DNA from: Desulfobacterales bacterium
GTDB lineage: Bacteria; Desulfobacterota; Desulfobulbia; Desulfobulbales; BM004
DNA length: 61,133 bases
Assembly: GCA_021647905.1 (NCBI GenBank)
Contig: JAKITW010000008.1
Span: 1 to 61,133, forward strand
Direction of reading: 5' to 3'
The first letter of the stretch is position 1. Each line of letters starts with the position of its first letter. Position numbers and translations under genes: made by a program. The notes beneath the pieces are model-generated. The model saw only the letters and a list, made by a program, of their open reading frames with translations. It was not told the origin of the DNA and did no database searches. This document shows positions 1 to 8,814 of this stretch, piece by piece.

Positions 1-406
1 CCAGGAAGCTGTAATGGAAGGTCAGTCCGGCGATCCACAGCCACTTGCTGGACTCGTGGGTCAGTTTCGGACCACCGTGGATCTCGGCCTTGGTGTTGCG
101 GAACAGAGAGCGAAACAGGAATATCTCCAGCATCATCCGGACGACCACCTGGCCGGTGGTTGTGGGACAGTCATACTTGTCCTGCTTGATTCCGGGAACG
201 GAATGGCTCTGACCGCAGGTTGTCGGGATCCGGAAGGGCACCGGCGACTTGGCCCAGCCCAGAACCTTGTAGACAAACCCTCCCAGAAACATCGCAAAGG
301 CCAGATAGGGGAAGACCACCCCAAAGAGATACTGCAGGCCGGACACCTGTGCGCCCAGGAATGCAATCAACGCCAAGCCGATTACTGCAAGGAATGAATG
401 CTTCAT
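1..406 (-). CDS. dsrM: DsrM, N-terminal part (gene continues at the other end of the window)
   Basis: This is the first 135 codons of the membrane cytochrome b subunit of the DsrMKJOP complex, which links membrane quinone to dissimilatory sulfite reduction. It begins with ATG at 406 (MKHSFLAVIGL) after a GAGG-containing ribosome site and opens with a hydrophobic helix. The reading frame runs off base 1 and resumes at 61006 because bases 1-127 are identical to 61007-61133. Joined across that point the protein is 342 aa, the normal size for DsrM. It lies 35 bp downstream of the RsbRD-like gene. Identification rests on the sequence plus the intact dsrKJOP genes that follow. Confidence 0.93.
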   Translation of the reverse strand, partial: MKHSFLAVIGLALIAFLGAQVSGLQYLFGVVFPYLAFAMFLGGFVYKVLGWAKSPVPFRIPTTCGQSHSVPGIKQDKYDCPTTTGQVVVRMMLEIFLFRSLFRNTKAEIHGGPKLTHESSKWLWIAGLTFHYSFL

Positions 407-441
407 TTATCGTTACCTCGCTTCATGTTGAACTCTTAAGG

Positions 442-981
442 TTACTTATGTTTTGCCGCGGACCCTTTGCGCTCTTGCCGGAGAAACGCGGACGGGCAGA
501 CCATGTCATCGGTCAGCACATGGTTCCCGCTCTTCAGTTCGTTCAGGCGGACCTGGAACAGCCGCTCCCGGCTGGCCATATATAAATCAAAGGCCATAAG
601 CGCCAGGGAATCGACCCGGGCCTCGAACCCGGCCAGGTCGGCCGGCACTGTTGCGTCCCGCAGTTCCTTCCGTAACTCGTGCCGGACTATTTGCTTCAAC
701 CCGAACACAAAGGAGACGGCGTCGGAGGGAGAAAAGTCCTGAACAGCCCGGATCTTGATGATCTCCTCCAGGGGGGCCGCGGCCGTAGCCAGGTCACTGC
801 CTGACACAAGCACCTGCAAGATTTTACCGATCCCGGCGGTTACCGTATATCCAATGGGATTGGCAAAACGGTTCTGTTGACTGTTGAGAAATTCAGGGGC
901 CCCGTAAGTGGCCAGCACCAGCTTGATCCACTTTGCTCCGAGGTCTGCTCTCTTTTCGTCCAGCAAGGTATCCAGGCTCAT
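442..981 (-). CDS. RsbRD N-terminal-domain-like protein leading the dsrMKJOP operon
   Basis: A soluble, mostly helical 179-aa protein (MSLDTLLDEKRADLGAKWIK...) that resembles the RsbRD N-terminal domain, the sensor-like module of stressosome proteins. From recall, genes of this type precede dsrM in several sulfate reducers. The middle is rich in charged helices and there are no membrane segments. The sequence ends in a basic tail (QERKGSAAKHK). It is the first gene of the dsr operon, 35 bp before dsrM, with a candidate promoter and palindromic operator just upstream. A sensory or assembly role for the Dsr complex is inference; no STAS domain or catalytic motif is visible. Confidence 0.7.
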   Translation of the reverse strand: MSLDTLLDEKRADLGAKWIKLVLATYGAPEFLNSQQNRFANPIGYTVTAGIGKILQVLVSGSDLATAAAPLEEIIKIRAVQDFSPSDAVSFVFGLKQIVRHELRKELRDATVPADLAGFEARVDSLALMAFDLYMASRERLFQVRLNELKSGNHVLTDDMVCPSAFLRQERKGSAAKHK

Positions 982-1025
982 TTTTTTATGTTGGGGCTGT
1001 CCCCAAGAGGACGGGTGGATATGAT

Positions 1026-1047
1026 TGAATAGTCATTCATAATTGTA
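1026..1047 (-). promoter_or_regulatory. Candidate dsr operon operator and -10 box
   Basis: A palindrome with arms TGAAT and ATTCA and a 4-base centre occupies 1026-1039. On the minus strand it directly follows a TACAAT box (1047-1042). A weak TTGTAA lies upstream with a 19-bp spacer, so the -35 is uncertain. The same palindrome class is found before nuoA and before the carbonic anhydrase gene. A repressor bound here would cover the start of transcription of the rsbRD-dsr operon. Confidence 0.5.
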
Positions 1048-1406
1048 AGCGGATTTTCTATCATGTTTACAATGAATTTTCAACAAGAAAATAGTTGGGC
1101 CGTAATAAAGTCAACCCGAAAAAAAATCGGAAATTGGTTCGACCCCCGGGCCGGGTTGATCTTGGTCCTGACATTTGGTGCAAATTCAGATGGTTCCGGC
1201 GTCATACCACCTCGGCCCGCCACCGGATTCGATTCGGACGAAGTTTATTCTGCAATTTTATCAATAATCACGGGCTGGAGGCCGTAACCGGACCTGACGT
1301 TTGTGGTATAACGACCAATGAAACAAAAGACATGGGGCAGCCGGAGCAACCTGGATACCGGTGGCGGCGGCAGGAGTTGGATCAAAAACGGAAAAACTCT
1401 TGATGG
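1048..1406. other. Intergenic region between hisA and the dsr operon
   Basis: About 360 bases without a convincing gene. The part nearest the dsr operon is AT-rich and would hold the upstream promoter region. The rest contains short open frames without ribosome sites or protein-like composition. I see no repeat family, RNA gene or clear terminator in it. Confidence 0.5.
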
Positions 1407-2207
1407 TCAGGCAACCGGAGCGGCCGGGGATGCATCGTGGGCCTGCCAGCGGTTATGCAGCGCCAGGGCCTCGGCATAGGTAATCCCGGTGCCGCCGAAG
1501 ATGTCCAGGCTGCTGCCCACGGTCACGTCAAGCCGCCCGTGGCTCAGTTCGCGGATCCGTTCAAGGTCGTCGATATTACGGACCCCGCCGGCATAGGTTG
1601 CCGGAATCGGGCAGCAGCGCCCCAGCTCTTCGACCAGGTCCTCGGCAATACCGGCGCACTTGCCCTCGACATCGGCGGCGTGAATCAGAAATTCGAAACA
1701 GTACTTGGAAAAATAGGAAAGGGTCTGGGAATTGATCACCACTTCGGTGAACCTCTGCCAGCGGTCGGTCACCACATAATAGAGCCCGTCCCGTCTGCGG
1801 CAGCTCAGGTCAAGGACCAGCCGTTCCCGGCCCACCAGGTCACGGAGTTCACGCAGCCGGTGTTCGTGGACCATGCCGCCCTGGAACACATAGGAGGTGA
1901 CGATCACCGCCCCGGCGCCCCGGTCGAGCCAGGCAACGGCATTGTCCGCCTTGATGCCGCCGCCGATCTGCAGGCCCCCTGGAAAGGCCTGCAGGGCCTC
2001 CCGGGCCGCCTGCTCGTTACCGGGACCGAGCATGATCAGATGACCGCCGGCCAGGCCGTCCCGGCGATACATGCCGGCATAGTGGGCCGCGGACAGATCA
2101 GCGACAAAGTTGGTCTGGAGTTCCCGGGGCGAGTCCTCGCGCAGGGTCGAGCCGACAATCTGTTTAACCTTGCCGTGATGGAGATCGATGCAGGGCCTGA
2201 ATCGCAT
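1407..2207 (-). CDS. hisA: HisA, eukaryotic-type ProFAR isomerase
   Basis: Predicted phosphoribosylformimino-5-aminoimidazole carboxamide ribotide isomerase (histidine biosynthesis), 266 aa. The N-terminal motif RPCIDLHHGKVKQIVG carries the catalytic-type Asp. The wording of this motif and of LQIGGGI, VLDLSCRR and TYAGGVR resembles the yeast HIS6/plant isomerase branch more than ordinary bacterial HisA. The start at 2207 is chosen because a GAGGAAGG ribosome site lies just upstream; a frame open to 2270 lacks one. It is a (beta/alpha)8 barrel family with phosphate-binding Gly loops (GGGI and GG near the C-terminus). hisB lies 28 kb away, so the his genes are dispersed. Confidence 0.85.
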   Translation of the reverse strand: MRFRPCIDLHHGKVKQIVGSTLREDSPRELQTNFVADLSAAHYAGMYRRDGLAGGHLIMLGPGNEQAAREALQAFPGGLQIGGGIKADNAVAWLDRGAGAVIVTSYVFQGGMVHEHRLRELRDLVGRERLVLDLSCRRRDGLYYVVTDRWQRFTEVVINSQTLSYFSKYCFEFLIHAADVEGKCAGIAEDLVEELGRCCPIPATYAGGVRNIDDLERIRELSHGRLDVTVGSSLDIFGGTGITYAEALALHNRWQAHDASPAAPVA

Positions 2208-2419
2208 GCCTTCCTCAAAAACGGTTGGCAGCCGCGGCGGTCGCTGTTTCTTCGATGCCGGCGGCGGCATTGGCTTGTCAGCCGATACAGATCACCGTAA
2301 TCCGCATTTCCTGCACCGGTCGTTGCGAGAAGTCGGCAAGGGGCGTGGATACGAGGCAACACAAAGCAGACGCAGTACTTCCCTGGCTCGCCGCCGGAGT
2401 GCCGGTGAAAAATGCGGGG

Positions 2420-3124
2420 TTAACCCTCCTGAACCGTCATGCTGGACGGATCCAAGGCCAACACCTTACCAGGAACCACGCAGGCGGTCTCGTCCTTTAT
2501 GACGTGAAGGTTGATTCCCGGGGCCTCGGGCTTGAGCACGATAACCGTTTCAAACAGGTCGGCGATATCGTGACAGGGCGCCGGTATCCCCTCCTTGCTG
2601 ACCCGTTGGTCGGCCCGATGGCTCAATGCCGAAAACCAGACCTGCAGGTTCATCGAGGACATCAGGTCCTTGATATCAGCCACCTCGTCAAAATCAGCCG
2701 CGGAAAAATCAAAACCATCCACCACCACGCAGTCCGGCCGGAAGATATCCTGGTAGACCAGGTCGTTCAACCGCTCCTCCAGCTTGGGCCGGCTGAATAC
2801 GGCCTCCTTAAAGGTCATGATCATCCGGTTGCGCTGAACATACTCCGCCAGTTCGGCGGCACGGTCGGCCGGCAGGTCGCCGGTGACATGCAGGAACATG
2901 TCATCATACCAGGCCCTGGCCTTTTCCAGCCCTTCACCCACACTGACATGCAGAACATTGCGGCCATGGAAGATGTTGTCCAGGGCGATCTGGACCAGGA
3001 TGGCGGTCTTGCCCAGGCCGGCCCGGGCGATCACCACGCCCATCCGGCAGCCGGTCGAGTCCTCTCCCTGCTTCCGGTTCAATATACGCAGCGTTTTATT
3101 CATTACCAGGTCTTTATCTAACAT
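2420..3124 (-). CDS. RecA/KaiC-like P-loop ATPase of unknown role
   Basis: A 234-aa cytoplasmic protein with a Walker A-like loop (ARAGLGKTA, about residues 33-41) and a Walker B strand (CVVVDGFDF, about residue 132). The layout (P-loop, helix and strand with HVSVGEGLEKA, later SALSHRA) is that of a RecA/DnaB/KaiC-type ATPase core without extra domains. The start is supported by a GAGGAGT ribosome site. It sits between fusA and hisA on the same strand, 26 bp after fusA, so it is probably cotranscribed with fusA. I do not recognise a specific named family; a regulatory or chaperone-like ATPase is possible. Confidence 0.6.
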   Translation of the reverse strand: MLDKDLVMNKTLRILNRKQGEDSTGCRMGVVIARAGLGKTAILVQIALDNIFHGRNVLHVSVGEGLEKARAWYDDMFLHVTGDLPADRAAELAEYVQRNRMIMTFKEAVFSRPKLEERLNDLVYQDIFRPDCVVVDGFDFSAADFDEVADIKDLMSSMNLQVWFSALSHRADQRVSKEGIPAPCHDIADLFETVIVLKPEAPGINLHVIKDETACVVPGKVLALDPSSMTVQEG

Positions 3125-3150
3125 GGCGTGACTCCTCTGATAAGTAAAAC

Positions 3151-5232
3151 TTATTTCTTGTTCTTTTCTTCCTGGTACGCCTTGATTACGTCCTCGGCAA
3201 CACTCTTGGGCACCGGCTTATAGGCACTGAACTCCATGGTAAACTCGGCCTTGCCCTGGGTCAGGGAGCGGAGCACCGTGGAATAGCCGAACATCTCCGC
3301 CAGCGGGACCTCGGCCTCCACCACGGTGTAGTTACTTTCCTCGGTGGTACCGATAATGATCCCCCGGCGCTGGTTCAGGCTGCCCATCACCGCGCCCTGG
3401 AACTCGGACGGTCCTTCCGCCGCCACCTTCATGATCGGCTCCATGATCACCGGCCTGGCCTTGAGGTATCCTTCCTTAAAGGCGCCCACTGCCGCCAGTT
3501 GGAAGGCCACATCCGAGGAGTCCACCGCATGGGCGGCGCCGTCGTTGATCACGCAACGGACCCCGGTGACCGGCGCGCCGGCCAGGGTGCCCTTCTGCAG
3601 GCTCTTGGTGAAACCCTTGTCGCAAGAGGAGATGAATTCCCGCGGAATGGCCCCGCCGACGATCTTATCGACAAACTCATACTCACCCTCTTCCAGGGGC
3701 TCCATGTAGCCGGCCACCCGGCCGAACTGGCCCGAACCGCCGGTCTGCTTCTTGTGGATGTAATTGAACTCGGCCCGCCGGGTGATGGTCTCGCGATAGG
3801 CCACCCGCGGCCGGCCCGCCTCCACCTCGGCCATGTACTCCCGCTTCATCCGCTCGATGTACACATCGAGATGAAGCTCGCCCATGCCCGAGATGATCGT
3901 TTCATTGGTCTCCGGATCGACAAAGGTCTTAAAGGTGGGATCCTCCTTGGTGAACCGGTTCAAGGCCTTGGACATGTTGCCCTGGGACTTGTTGTCCACC
4001 GGAATGATAGCCAGGGAAATGACCGGCTCCGGCACATGCATCGAACTCATGGACATCGAGACTTCGGGCGAGGTGAAGGTGTCGCCCGAGGCGCAATCAA
4101 TGCCGAACAGGGCAACGATATCGCCGGGTCCGGCCTGCTCGATCTCCTCCATCTCATTGGCATGCATCCGGACCAGCCGTCCGATCTTGACCTTCTTGCC
4201 GGTACGGCTGTTGACAATGGTGTCACCCTTTTTCATCGCCCCCTGGTAGGTACGGACATAGGTCAACTGGCCGTAGCGGCCATCCTCGAGTTTAAAGGCC
4301 AGGGAGATCAAGGGTTTTTCCGGATCAGGGACAACCGTGAATTCCTGCTCGTCGTTGGCCATATCCAGGGCGGTGTTCTCGATATCCGCGGGAGCGGGCA
4401 GATAGTTGATCACCGCGTCGAGAAGGGGCTGGACCCCCTTGTTCTTGTAGGCCGAACCCACCAGCACCGGGGCCAGCTCCAGGGCCAGGGTTCCCTGCCG
4501 TACCGCCGCGATGATCATCTCCTCGGTGGGGGTGCCCTCAAGCGCTGCTTCCATCAGTTCATCGGAGAACATGGAGGCGGCATCCAGCAACTCCTCCCGC
4601 CGGGCCTCGGCCTCGGCCAGCAGATCGGCCGGGATCTCGTCGTAACGGATGGTTTCCCCCTGATCGCCGTCAAAATAGATCGCCTTCATCTTGACCAGGT
4701 CGATCACCCCGTTGAGGTCGCTTTCCAGCCCGATGGGGAGCTGCATCATCACCGCGTTGAGGCCCAGCTTCTCCCGGACCTGGCGGGCCACCCGCCCGGG
4801 GTTGGCGCCGGTCCGGTCGCATTTGTTGATAAAGACGATCCGCGGCACCTTGTAGCGGGTCATCTGCCGGTTCACCGTAATACTCTGGGACTGGACCCCG
4901 CCCACCGAACAAAGGATCAGGACCGCGCCGTCCAGGACCCGCAAGGCCCGCTCCACCTCGATGGTAAAGTCGACATGACCCGGGGTGTCGATGATATTGA
5001 CCGTATGGTCCTGCCAGGAGCAGTAGGTGGCTGCCGACTGGATGGTGATCCCGCGTTCCTTTTCCAGGTCCATGGAGTCCATGGTCGCGCCGACACCGTC
5101 CTTGCCCCGCACCTCATGGATGGCGTGAATCCGCTGGGTATAGTACAGAATGCGCTCGGTCAGGGTCGTTTTGCCCGAATCGATATGGGCGCTGATCCCG
5201 ATATTACGAACCTTGTCGATATTCCACTTCAT
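3151..5232 (-). CDS. fusA: Elongation factor G (mitochondrial/spirochaete-delta-type EF-G1)
   Basis: Translational GTPase that drives ribosome translocation, 693 aa. G motifs are intact: [10 protein letters not shown] (G1), RGITI (G2), DTPGH (G3), NKCD (G4), GSAYKN (G5), followed by domains II-V, with the C-terminal domain ending [12 protein letters not shown]. The sequence [18 protein letters not shown] together with [16 protein letters not shown] is typical of the mitochondrial EF-G1/spdEFG1 clade rather than canonical E. coli-like EF-G. The start at 5232 ([10 protein letters not shown]) fits the family and has GAGGA upstream; the frame is open to 5316 but that extension is unlike EF-G. A 101-bp MITE lies 105 bp upstream of the start codon. 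Confidence 0.95.
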   Translation of the reverse strand: MKWNIDKVRNIGISAHIDSGKTTLTERILYYTQRIHAIHEVRGKDGVGATMDSMDLEKERGITIQSAATYCSWQDHTVNIIDTPGHVDFTIEVERALRVLDGAVLILCSVGGVQSQSITVNRQMTRYKVPRIVFINKCDRTGANPGRVARQVREKLGLNAVMMQLPIGLESDLNGVIDLVKMKAIYFDGDQGETIRYDEIPADLLAEAEARREELLDAASMFSDELMEAALEGTPTEEMIIAAVRQGTLALELAPVLVGSAYKNKGVQPLLDAVINYLPAPADIENTALDMANDEQEFTVVPDPEKPLISLAFKLEDGRYGQLTYVRTYQGAMKKGDTIVNSRTGKKVKIGRLVRMHANEMEEIEQAGPGDIVALFGIDCASGDTFTSPEVSMSMSSMHVPEPVISLAIIPVDNKSQGNMSKALNRFTKEDPTFKTFVDPETNETIISGMGELHLDVYIERMKREYMAEVEAGRPRVAYRETITRRAEFNYIHKKQTGGSGQFGRVAGYMEPLEEGEYEFVDKIVGGAIPREFISSCDKGFTKSLQKGTLAGAPVTGVRCVINDGAAHAVDSSDVAFQLAAVGAFKEGYLKARPVIMEPIMKVAAEGPSEFQGAVMGSLNQRRGIIIGTTEESNYTVVEAEVPLAEMFGYSTVLRSLTQGKAEFTMEFSAYKPVPKSVAEDVIKAYQEEKNKK

Positions 5233-5337
5233 TTTTCCGTCCTCAACCTTTCCGTGTTCCTTCTCGCGCAATCCGTTGAGACCCAGGTTCTCCTGTTCCC
5301 CTCTTCCGGATGCCACATTATACCTTATTCAAGATTT

Positions 5338-5438
5338 GTCGGTCTCGCAACAACCCGCTCGACGGACGTGATTCGTCTTGTAACTTGTTGATTTTATTGG
5401 GTGGCATTTGAAGCCTTTCGGGTTGTTACGAGTTCATC
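5338..5438 (+). mobile_element. 101-bp MITE, copy A
   Basis: Starts gtcggtctcgcaacaacccg and ends in the imperfect inverted copy of that sequence (inverted end gatgaactcgtaacaacccg, 15 of 20 matching). It is flanked on both sides by AAGATTT (5331-5337 and 5439-5445), a target-site duplication. No coding capacity. It lies in the leader or upstream region of fusA. Confidence 0.9.
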
Positions 5439-5486
5439 AAGATTTCCTCAAACCCCGGGCTTGATCCGCCGGGTCTTGCCATCTGC

Positions 5487-5518
5487 CAAAAAATGACGGC
5501 CCCTGTCAGAGGGGCCGT
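5487..5518 (-). terminator. Rho-independent terminator (minus strand)
   Basis: Stem of ACGGCCCC (5496-5503) with GGGGCCGT (5511-5518). On the minus strand it is followed by CA and six T. It would stop transcription coming from the tRNA-Phe side before fusA. Confidence 0.7.
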
Positions 5519-5686
5519 TTGCGGCGGGTAATACCCGGAGCTTCCGCCACTGTCAAGCAAAAAAAAACGCTGCCGCCGGCCCGCTTTCCGCAATGGCGGG
5601 GCAAACGATAAAAAAAGGGACTGATCACCGGGCATGGATGGTCGTCAAGACCGGCGATCCTGTTGTTCGCGGGTAAAATCACGGAC

Positions 5687-5728
5687 AAAAAAAGGAGCTG
5701 CAGACAGGCTGCAGCTCCTCCATTTTTT
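5687..5728 (-). terminator. tRNA-Phe terminator
   Basis: A perfect 11-bp stem (AGGAGCTGCAG at 5693-5703, complement at 5709-5719) with a 5-base loop. A T run follows on the minus strand directly downstream of tRNA-Phe. A second A/T run on the other side makes it potentially bidirectional. Confidence 0.85.
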
Positions 5729-5733
5729 TGCAG

Positions 5734-5809
5734 TGGTGCCGAGACCAGGATTTGAACCAGGGACACCCGGATTTTCAGTCCGGTGCTCTACCGACTGAGC
5801 TATCTCGGC
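5734..5809 (-). tRNA. tRNA-Phe (GAA)
   Basis: Read on the minus strand from 5809, the sequence has the acceptor GCCGAGA, D-arm TAGCTCAG, anticodon loop with GAA, T-loop TTCAAAT, the matching acceptor strand TCTCGGC, an A discriminator and an encoded CCA. The 76-nt length is normal. Confidence 0.97.
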
Positions 5810-5830
5810 TCCATCGTGAATGGAGACGCA

Positions 5831-5859
5831 ACTATATGGAAGGGTGTTTTGTTTGTCAA
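5831..5859 (-). promoter_or_regulatory. tRNA-Phe promoter
   Basis: TTGACA (complement of 5854-5859), a 17-bp spacer, then TATAGT (complement of 5831-5836). This is a near-consensus sigma70 promoter 22 bp from the tRNA. MITE copy B begins only 8 bp upstream of the -35 box. Confidence 0.8.
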
Positions 5860-5867
5860 GTTATTTT

Positions 5868-5968
5868 GTCGGTCTCGCAACAACCCGCGAGACGGACGTG
5901 TGTCACCTTGTAACTTGTTGATTTCATTGGGTGGCATTTGAAGCGTTTGGGGTTGTTACAGGTCCATC
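5868..5968 (+). mobile_element. 101-bp MITE, copy B (older subfamily)
   Basis: Same length and ends as the other copies but with several internal changes (CGCGAGACGG and GTGTGTCACC near the middle). Target duplication TATTTT at 5862-5867 and 5969-5974. It sits directly upstream of the tRNA-Phe -35 box. Confidence 0.85.
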
Positions 5969-6060
5969 TATTTTGATGAACTCCCGGGAGGTCGGAATTC
6001 ATCGAAAAATACACTGTAATTTCCAGCCGCGGCCCGTTGCCCGTGGAGTGACAACGACAA

Positions 6061-6528
6061 TTAGGACGAGTACTCCTTGCGTTTGACCAGGACCACGGTG
6101 GCGGCCAGGTGATCATGCCAGGCACGCCGGTCCTTGTCCAGGGCGGCCCAGAGAAAACCAGCGCCAAGGGGAAGGGTTGAGACCAGGTAACCGACCCAGC
6201 GTAAAAACGCACCCCCCAGGGTCGCCGGCTGCCCGTCCGGGACAACCCGGATCCCCATGGCCAGCTTGCCCGGGGTCTGCCCGCCCCAGGCGGGCAACAG
6301 GGTAAAGTAGGCCATGCTCAGGACAATATAGGCCAGCAGAAAAATCGGCAGGCAAAGAAAGAGGGCAATGATACTACCGAGCAGGGCCCGGGCACCAAGA
6401 CCGTTCAACCCGGCGACCACCAGGGCAAATACCGCCCCATGGCCCAGGGTGAGCAAGGCGCAATCGATCAAAAGGGCCATGGTCCGCTCGGCAAAGGTCG
6501 CTGCAACAGGGTCCGGCCGGTTACTCAT
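6061..6528 (-). CDS. RDD-family membrane protein
   Basis: A 155-aa integral membrane protein with the RDD-family layout. The motif FAERTMALLIDCALL at the start contains the family Arg-Asp pair, three hydrophobic segments follow, and GQTPGKLAMGIRVV sits near the middle. The start at 6528 overlaps the end of the preceding zinc-ribbon gene by 8 bases (GATGAGTAA), so the two are translationally coupled. The function of RDD proteins is mostly unknown, with some linked to transport. The tail WHDHLAATVVLVKRK is typical of the family. Confidence 0.8.
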   Translation of the reverse strand: MSNRPDPVAATFAERTMALLIDCALLTLGHGAVFALVVAGLNGLGARALLGSIIALFLCLPIFLLAYIVLSMAYFTLLPAWGGQTPGKLAMGIRVVPDGQPATLGGAFLRWVGYLVSTLPLGAGFLWAALDKDRRAWHDHLAATVVLVKRKEYSS

Positions 6529-7315
6529 CGTCAATTTCCAGGGTAAGACCGGAGTCCGGCGCCTTTGCTTCCGGGTCGGACCCCGGGTCGGCAACCGGCT
6601 TTTCCCCTTCATCATCCAATGCCAGGGTCAGGCCGGGTTCTTCGCCAGCCAGCGGGTCGGTAACGGAATCACCCCCTGAATCTTCAAAAAGATCCAGGTC
6701 GGTAAACAGGTCTTCAAACTCTTCCTCCTCGGCAACGGCCAGGTCGGGCTGGTCATCAACCGGACTCGCCGGGTCCCGGCCCAGGTCCAGATCATCCAGG
6801 CCGGCCAGGTCGAGCAGCACCTCATCCTCCCCGGCCCTGTCTGCCGATGTCACCGGGGGCTCTTCATCGGCCGGAAGATCAATGGCCGGTTCTGACTCAT
6901 CCTCCAGAACAAGGGAAATCCGCTCCCCGGAAGCAACGGCGCCGCCGTCATCCTCCGGCTCGGCCGTTGCTTCCGGGACAACCCCTTCATCCGCCCCGGT
7001 TTCAACGGCCAGCTCAAGATCAATATCCGCCTCCGGCTCTATCTCCCTGCCACCGGCCGCAACCTCTTCCTCCTCCGGTTCAAGCTGGAAATCAACCTCC
7101 TCCCCTGACAGGGCCCCGGCAAGATCATCCCCCTCCGGTTCGAGCGCCCCGCCGCGATCGACCATGCCGTCAACCGTGGCAGCGAGAAAAAAGGGGGCGG
7201 TTACGGAAACACCGGTTCCCTGCAGCTGGTTGTCCGGCCCGGGAAACTCGCGGCCGCAACTGGCGCAGGAAGAGAGATCGTCAAAGGAGATATAGGCACA
7301 TTTTGGGCAGCGCAT
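6521..7315 (-). CDS. Zinc-ribbon protein with long acidic low-complexity tail
   Basis: 264 aa. The N-terminus MRCPKCAYISFDDLSSCASCG holds two CxxC pairs of a zinc ribbon. Almost all the rest is a Glu/Asp/Ala/Pro-rich segment with no globular pattern, with repeated acidic blocks such as LDLAGLDDLDL and EEEEFEDLF. It is translationally coupled to the RDD-family membrane protein gene that follows, a pairing that suggests the two act together at the membrane. The specific function is unknown. The skewed composition makes sequence-based family assignment unreliable beyond the ribbon. Confidence 0.75.
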   Translation of the reverse strand: MRCPKCAYISFDDLSSCASCGREFPGPDNQLQGTGVSVTAPFFLAATVDGMVDRGGALEPEGDDLAGALSGEEVDFQLEPEEEEVAAGGREIEPEADIDLELAVETGADEGVVPEATAEPEDDGGAVASGERISLVLEDESEPAIDLPADEEPPVTSADRAGEDEVLLDLAGLDDLDLGRDPASPVDDQPDLAVAEEEEFEDLFTDLDLFEDSGGDSVTDPLAGEEPGLTLALDDEGEKPVADPGSDPEAKAPDSGLTLEIDDE

Positions 7316-7434
7316 CGAAAGATCCTCGTTCCAGGGTGTACGGTTGATCTTCGCCTCAAGGAGCCGGCACAGCGGTATCGATGCTTTTTGTATACAATAA
7401 CAACGGGAAAGGATAAAGAAAAAAAGGCAACGCC

Positions 7435-8814
7435 TTACTCCGCGCCCTTGAATTCAGCGACCAGGGCCTGGATCGAGGCCTTGGCATCGCCGAAGTACAT
7501 CCGGGTATTGGGATAGAAGAAGAGCGCGTTCTGGATCCCGGCAAACCCGGCGGCCATGGAGCGCTTGAGCACGATTACCGTCTTGGCCCGGTGGGTCTCG
7601 ATAATCGGCATCCCGTAGATCGGGCTCGATTCGTCGTCCAGGGCGGCCGGGTTGACCACGTCGTTGGCACCGATGACCACGGCCACGTCCACGGAATCCA
7701 TATTGGGGTTGATGTCATCCATCTCCACCAGTTGATCATAGGGGACATTGGCCTCGGCCAGGAGCACGTTCATGTGGCCCGGCATCCGGCCGGCCACCGG
7801 ATGAATGGCGTACTGGACCTCGGTGCCGTTCTTCTCCAGCAGCTCGCCCAGTTCGCGGACCACATGCTGGGCCTGGGCCACGGCCAGGCCGTATCCGGGG
7901 ACAAAGACCACGGAATCAGCCGCCTCCAGGATGTAGTAGACATCCTCGGCCGTGGCCGGCCGGACCTCGCCCTGGGGGCCGTCGCCCGACTTCTTGGCAA
8001 CAGCGCCGAATCCGGAGAAAAGCACGTTGGCCAGCGACCTGTTCATCGCCTTGCACATGATCTTGGTGAGGATGATCCCGCTGGCCCCCACCAGGGCGCC
8101 GGCCACGATCAGGATGTTGTTATGGATCACGAAACCGGCGGCACAGGCGGCCAGGCCGGAGTAGCTGTTCAACAGGGAAATAATCACCGGCATGTCAGCG
8201 CCGCCGATGGGGATAACCGAGGTGATGCCAAAGAGCAGGGCCACCCCGACCACCACCAGGAAGTAGGTATACCCTGCCTCCGGACCATTGGCGAACATGA
8301 CGCCGGCGCCCACCGCGGTGAGCAGGACCAGGCCGTTGATGATATGCTGGCCGGAAAAGACCAGCGCCTTGCTGGTGATGGTGCCGCTCAGCTTGCCGAA
8401 TGCCACCATGCTGCCGGAAAAGGTGACCCCGCCGATAAAGGCGGACAGAACGGTGACAATGGCGATGAAGACCGACAGCTCGGGATGCTGGTGGTACTCG
8501 CCCCAGGCCAGCAGCAGGCTGGCAATACCGCCGAATCCGTTGAACAGGGCGACCATCTCCGGCATGGAGGTCATCCGCACCCGGTAGGCGGCCACCAGAC
8601 CGATCACCGTGCCGATGGCCATGCCCAGGGCGATCCACTTATAATCCAGGCCCGAGTTCATCAGGGTGACCACAATGGCCAGCAGCATGCCCAGCGACGA
8701 GATCATGTTGCCGCGCCGGGCCGTGGCCGGGGAGCTGAGCATCTTCAGGCCGAAGATGAACAGCCCGGCCGAAATGACGTAGGTGAAGTTGATTAACAGC
8801 TCAGTGGTACTCAT
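7435..8814 (-). CDS. pntB: NAD(P) transhydrogenase subunit beta
   Basis: 459 aa, full length. The N-terminal half has about nine membrane helices (domain II). The C-terminal half is the NADP(H)-binding domain III with GYGLAVAQAQH, HPVAGRMPGHMNVLLAEA and VVIGANDVVNPAA motifs. Proton-driven hydride transfer from NADH to NADP+ supplies NADPH. It overlaps the upstream subunit by 4 bp. The final gene of a three-gene operon. Confidence 0.96.
   Translation of the reverse strand: MSTTELLINFTYVISAGLFIFGLKMLSSPATARRGNMISSLGMLLAIVVTLMNSGLDYKWIALGMAIGTVIGLVAAYRVRMTSMPEMVALFNGFGGIASLLLAWGEYHQHPELSVFIAIVTVLSAFIGGVTFSGSMVAFGKLSGTITSKALVFSGQHIINGLVLLTAVGAGVMFANGPEAGYTYFLVVVGVALLFGITSVIPIGGADMPVIISLLNSYSGLAACAAGFVIHNNILIVAGALVGASGIILTKIMCKAMNRSLANVLFSGFGAVAKKSGDGPQGEVRPATAEDVYYILEAADSVVFVPGYGLAVAQAQHVVRELGELLEKNGTEVQYAIHPVAGRMPGHMNVLLAEANVPYDQLVEMDDINPNMDSVDVAVVIGANDVVNPAALDDESSPIYGMPIIETHRAKTVIVLKRSMAAGFAGIQNALFFYPNTRMYFGDAKASIQALVAEFKGAE

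Noticed and set aside
3499-5391. A 630-codon open frame on the plus strand opposite fusA
   Set aside because: It is an antisense shadow of a highly conserved gene in GC-rich DNA; composition (Gly/His/Leu-rich) is not protein-like and there is no ribosome site.
5444-5733. Small genes in the spacer between MITE A and tRNA-Phe
   Set aside because: Open frames here cross two strong terminators and have no ribosome sites or protein-like composition.
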